Assembly: GCA_037367355.1 (NCBI GenBank)
Contig: CM074700.1
Span: forward strand, 1,116,001-1,180,000
DNA: 64,000 bases
DNA from: Neoscytalidium dimidiatum
Lineage: Eukaryota > Ascomycota > Dothideomycetes > Botryosphaeriales > Botryosphaeriaceae
Direction: 5' to 3'
Shown here: positions 60,169-64,000 of the stretch, piece after piece
Layout of the letters: each line of letters starts with the position of its first letter
Numbering within the stretch: the stretch's first letter is position 1
The notes under the pieces: generated by a model
Told to the model about the DNA's origin: nothing
Databases searched by the model: none
What the model saw: only the letters and a program-made list of their open reading frames with translations
Translations under genes and position numbers: made by a program

Positions 60169-60793
60169 GATTACGGTAAGGCTCCGGGGAGCTCTGCGGG
60201 AAAGGTGAGAGGCGTGAGGAGGACAAAGAAGGCGGAGGCGAAGGAGGGAATGGCAAGGCCTCGGAGGGTGGTGGGCAGCGACGATGTAGCTAGCAGCTCC
60301 GAGGGGCACACGCAACGATGGCTTTCCAAAACGCGCTCTCCAAGCCCGCGCGCAACGGCACTTTTTCCTCCGACCCCATGCAAACACGCCAAACTGCGCC
60401 CCTGTAGCCCCCACCCGCCCCTCGCCGCGCCTACCCCAACTCTCCTCTCCCGCCGAAGTCTTCCTCTCGCCTTTCTTTCCTTAAGCTCAATGCTTACATA
60501 ATACCACATACTCCAACCCAATCGGCGCAGCGTCGAAGCCACCGAGCCCTGTTGCGAGGGTCCAAGGCGCGACATTTCTCATATTCCGCTTTGAACACAC
60601 ATCAAGGTATAATATTGTGGCCGAATCTTTCAAGAGCCCATAACACGACCAACACTCTCAAGAGCTTTCCAAGAGGCACACAAACCTGCCAAATACGACG
60701 GAGAAACTGTACAGAGATATGGGGGAGCGCTCGGTATCTCATTGTCTCTTCTCAGTCTCCTCGCCACGCGTCGAATCTCTCTTCAATCTCTCA
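60169..60793. other. Intergenic, CCT7 promoter side
   Basis: About 625 bp between CCT7 (start side) and the 3' end of the amino acid transporter on the same strand. No gene seen. Confidence 0.5.
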
Positions 60794-62564
60794 TCATTCA
60801 CTCGAATTATCCGCACAAGTCCAACTTCCACTCCCGCTCTCCTCATGGATCGCCTTTCCGCTCGCGTATAAGCCCAGCCCCATCACCGTCGCTCCCACCG
60901 CCACGACTCCCAGATTCAGCACTGCAAGCGCGCTCTTTTTCGCTCCAGCGCCAAACCAACCCCCGATGCCCTTTTTCCCGCTGCCGCCCCAGTTGATGAA
61001 CAGCCAGAAGACGCCGCTCAAGCCGTACGTAAACCAGCTGGCGAAGATGCTGCTGATGAGGCCCAACAGGGTGTTGAAGTTGGGGATGCTCTCGGCTATG
61101 GCCCAGGCCACCACCCAGATGACGAGCGTGATGGCCGCCCAGCCGCCGAACCCGAGCCACGTGCGCGAGTGCATGTGCCTGCTGCCCTTGAACATCCGTA
61201 CGTAGATGTACTTGGCCGCTACGTGGCCGTAGATGACGCCCGCGATGACGATGGTTGGCAGCGCGATGCCGTACGCCACTCTCTTGACCACCGAGCCCGT
61301 CGAGCCGAGCGCCGGCGAGGCGACGTCCGGCCCCGCGTAGCGATAGACAACAATGGCAACGACGAGATACAGTGATGTGTCGGCGATCTGCAGCGTGTAG
61401 AGGGCTTTGGGGAAGTCTCGCGGATCCTTGAGCTCGGAAATGAAAGTGAAGAAAGCGACGTGGCCGGCGTACGCGAAGATGATGTTGGTGGTCGAGAGGA
61501 ATGCAGAGGCCAGGGAGGTATGGATCGTGGCATGAACATGGGGGTCGGGGGGAGCAATTCCCACACCGGCCATGGTAATTATCACGGCCGCGCCTATGGA
61601 AATGAAGGCTGGAGGGAGAGGTTAGACTCGAACCCAGGTTTGTGGGTGCTAAACGGCTCTTACAGGATATGGAAAGATATGACACCTTCTTCAGAGTTCT
61701 TGGAAGGGTGAACACCCAGAGAAGAACCAGTCCCACTACTCCCCAAACGATGGTGCAGGTCGCGTGGTTGGTAATAGCGTTCATTGCGATGGTGAAGGTG
61801 AGGATATGACTGCCCATACTGAATATCAAGAAAATCGTCTGAGCAGCTCCGAGCGCTGCGATACTCCCCGTGAGCATACAGTTTTCCTAAATGTGGCCTC
61901 CGAGCACTTACTCTCACGTCCAATGGCGGCAGCCATCGGTCCCCACGGCTCGAATAGCACCTCTCCGACATCCGCCATGTTATGTACTGTGCTTCAATTA
62001 GCATGTCGATTTCTCATGAAAAAAAGGTAAAGCTGACCGTGCGGATACGCCATCTTGAACTGATGGATCGTATATCCCGTATATGTCGCCAGGATACCTA
62101 ATCCAGCGATCATAATCACACCAGGAACCATTCCGATCGCTGCCAAAACGGATGGTAGACTGAGGATTCCGAGGGAAATGGTCTCTGCAATCATAACTAT
62201 TGGGCGCGACAGGTCGTCAGCCTCACAGTTCCTCACAGACTGGCGGTCTCCCCTAGAACTTTCCCAGACGTTTCAGATACATACTCATCGACGCGTGCCA
62301 CCATGACATAGTCCGATACTTGATCTCTGCATCCGTTTCGTCTCCAAAAGGATCACTTCTTCCCACCATAGATGAGGAGCGCCTCTTTCTTGCGCCTGCA
62401 TCATCATATGTCGGAACAGTGCCGGCGACATGCTGGCCATCGACTTCTCCCTTCTCAACGTCCTTAGTCGTGGGATTGCCTGCAGTTGTGTTGCTCTCGT
62501 ACGAGGGATCGCGATGCTTTTCCGCGTCAGCGCCGAGCTCTGCAGGATGACCGACCGAGGCCAT
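60794..62564 (-). CDS. Amino acid transporter, AAAP family (Mtr/AVT-like)
   Basis: Five exons: 62564-62285, 62196-62038, 61986-61912, 61855-61664 and 61608-60794, all entered in phase 1, encoding 506 residues. An N-terminal polar cytoplasmic tail of about 90 residues (RKRRSSSMVGRSDPFGDETD) precedes about eleven hydrophobic helices. Family marks: MIAETISLGILSLPSVLAAIG, LGILATYTGYTIHQFK, MADVGEVLF, TIFLIFSMGSHILTFTIAMNAIT, ASAFLSTTNIIFAYAGHVAFF (the AAAP core helix), ELKDPRDFPKALYTLQIAD and VYRYAGPDVASPALGS. It resembles fungal neutral amino acid permeases of the Mtr type; substrate and membrane cannot be told from sequence. The extra frame on the minus strand at 60843-61877 is the unspliced readthrough of exons 4-5. 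Confidence 0.9.
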
Positions 62565-64000
62565 GCTGCTTGCTTGTATGATTGCGCTGTGTGCTCGTTT
62601 AAAAGGCAGACAAGGATTCTGTTAAGCGTGCGTATGCAGGTGTGTTATGGGTGGATAACGTCACTGCACCAAACACCGGGTCCTGATACGCTTAAGGTAT
62701 CCGGACAAGAGCTGCGGTGGAAGACCAGACCAATGGTCGAGACCTAGCGCATACAAAAGTGCAGCTGGGATAAGGAGAGAGTGTGGGAAGAATAGAAGGA
62801 CGTTAGGGAGCAGGGAGATGAGATACTTGCGAGGGGAGGTAACACACCTTCAAGAGGGTAAGGAATTACTGCGGGAAGCAGCGTCAGAGGCGGCGACGTC
62901 CCGCATTTACAGTAAGCATCAGGTGCCCTAGTTCGCCGCCGTCCATCCAATCCGTCGCCAGCCTTCAGATCCACCAAGAGAGTTGATGAGCACGCGTCTC
63001 ATCTCTGAGCTATGTCAACCATCTTCAGGCGGTTTGATAAGCCAAACTGCGACGCCTCTCAAGGATCAATTGCTTGAGATCAGCGCAATTGGCAGCCGTC
63101 TGGAGAACTTTCCGGCCCCTCTGAGATACAAACAAGCACCCAAGTATGAATTGCCACCTGTAGCTGTCTTGCCGCGGATATCTGAGCGATACGAGCGTTA
63201 ATGTCAGAGAGTCGGGCATCTGACCATCTTTCCCACCTTCCCCGCTCTTCCCACGCATACACAGTGAACGAAAAGCGCCTGTCCCCAGCGATTGCGCTAG
63301 GTGCTCGCACGCGATGCGGCGGCGATGACGTCTGGGCATGCGGGAGTGGCTGCTCCTTGATTCATCTTGGCTTACAGTCCGCTTACCCGTATGCAGTCCA
63401 TGATCGACGACGGCGTCCTGCAGAGGGACGCACACCCGACCCACCAGTCAGGAAAAGACCGGCCATCTCCATGTATGTGACAGCGCGTGTCGGCGCTTGC
63501 CATTAAAGCCCTACCTGCATGGTTGAAAGAGAAGGTTGGTCGAAGGATTCACGATGAAAAGACGCAGCACATTATCGGGGGCCGGTTGGACTTTGTGCGC
63601 GATGACGCAATCAGGGTCCATGGTGGACGCCTAGTAGACCCACGGCGGCGTGGTAATGCAACGATCAGGCGTGCAAGTTCGCGGAACCCATGTGCCACCC
63701 AGCTGTCAGAGCCCATGGTGTCTCTCTCGTGACGGTACTCCCACAGCGCTGTTTTACACGAGCCGCCTGTCAGAATACCAGTCGGAGAGACCCAAATATT
63801 GCGCTGAATTGGATAGCCTGCCGTCTACCATGTCTAGGGTTGAAAGAAGTTGATCACGCGCGATTGGTCAAACGTAGTTGAGCCTTTCTTGGTAAGTTTG
63901 AGCCAACTAAAAGACTCTGAAAGAATTTGTCGAAGCGAGTGAACATGCGGCTGCAAGGCAAAGCCCCATCATCCTCCCACAAAGAGTGCCGGGCGCCAAA
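62565..64000. other. Right-end interval, no confident gene
   Basis: 1.4 kb. A 72-codon plus-strand frame ending at 63201 (RLENFPAPLRYKQAPKYELP) and frames at 63487-63732 have somewhat coding-like composition, but no start, splice structure or family could be supported. A gene running in from the right may begin here. Confidence 0.4.

Noticed and set aside
61616..61690. A GGTTCGAGTCT sequence (minus strand) resembling a tRNA B box
   Set aside because: It lies inside an intron of the amino acid transporter, the T-stem does not pair and no A box or acceptor stem is found.

Overview
The window is nuclear DNA of a filamentous ascomycete (Pezizomycotina). Genes are broken by short GT-AG introns, mostly 45-75 nt, with CTAAC or CTGAC branch sites. 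The gene set (POM152, a con-10 family stress protein, a LaeA-like methyltransferase, a nitrate permease, pectin lyase, THI4 with a TPP riboswitch) is typical of a saprobic or plant-associated mould. I cannot fix the class with certainty. No mobile element, rRNA, tRNA or CRISPR array was found.

Layout. 1-536: the 5' part of a lipid-droplet-type hydrolase, followed by 3.4 kb with no gene I can support. 3.9-11.1 kb: a compact biosynthetic locus with two divergently transcribed isocyanide synthase (DIT1/PvcA family) paralogues and an NRPS-like adenylation-thiolation-reductase gene. 12-18 kb: an orphan GC-rich gene, a decayed PAD1/UbiX flavin prenyltransferase pseudogene and a secreted pectin lyase. 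18-30 kb: housekeeping genes, namely a Sec14-like lipid transfer protein, nucleoporin POM152, a UCH37-type deubiquitinase, a rhomboid protease and the DEAD-box helicase DHH1. 31-44 kb: an IBR zinc-finger protein, a nitrate permease, a nine-exon LaeA-like methyltransferase, a con-10 protein and uracil-DNA glycosylase. 44-64 kb: an RSC1/2-like chromatin remodeller subunit, NOP56, THI4 with its riboswitch, a large orphan disordered protein, a small two-exon orphan, CCT7 and a vacuolar-type amino acid transporter.

The most interesting region is the isocyanide locus. Isocyanide synthases turn the amino group of an amino acid into an isonitrile. An A-T-R protein activates a carboxylic acid, holds it as a thioester and releases it reductively. 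Side by side they suggest an isonitrile amino acid reduced to an aldehyde or alcohol. One synthase paralogue has lost residues conserved in the other, so it may be non-catalytic or have a changed activity. Exon structures below were worked out by hand from splice signals, reading-frame continuity and family similarity; no search was run.
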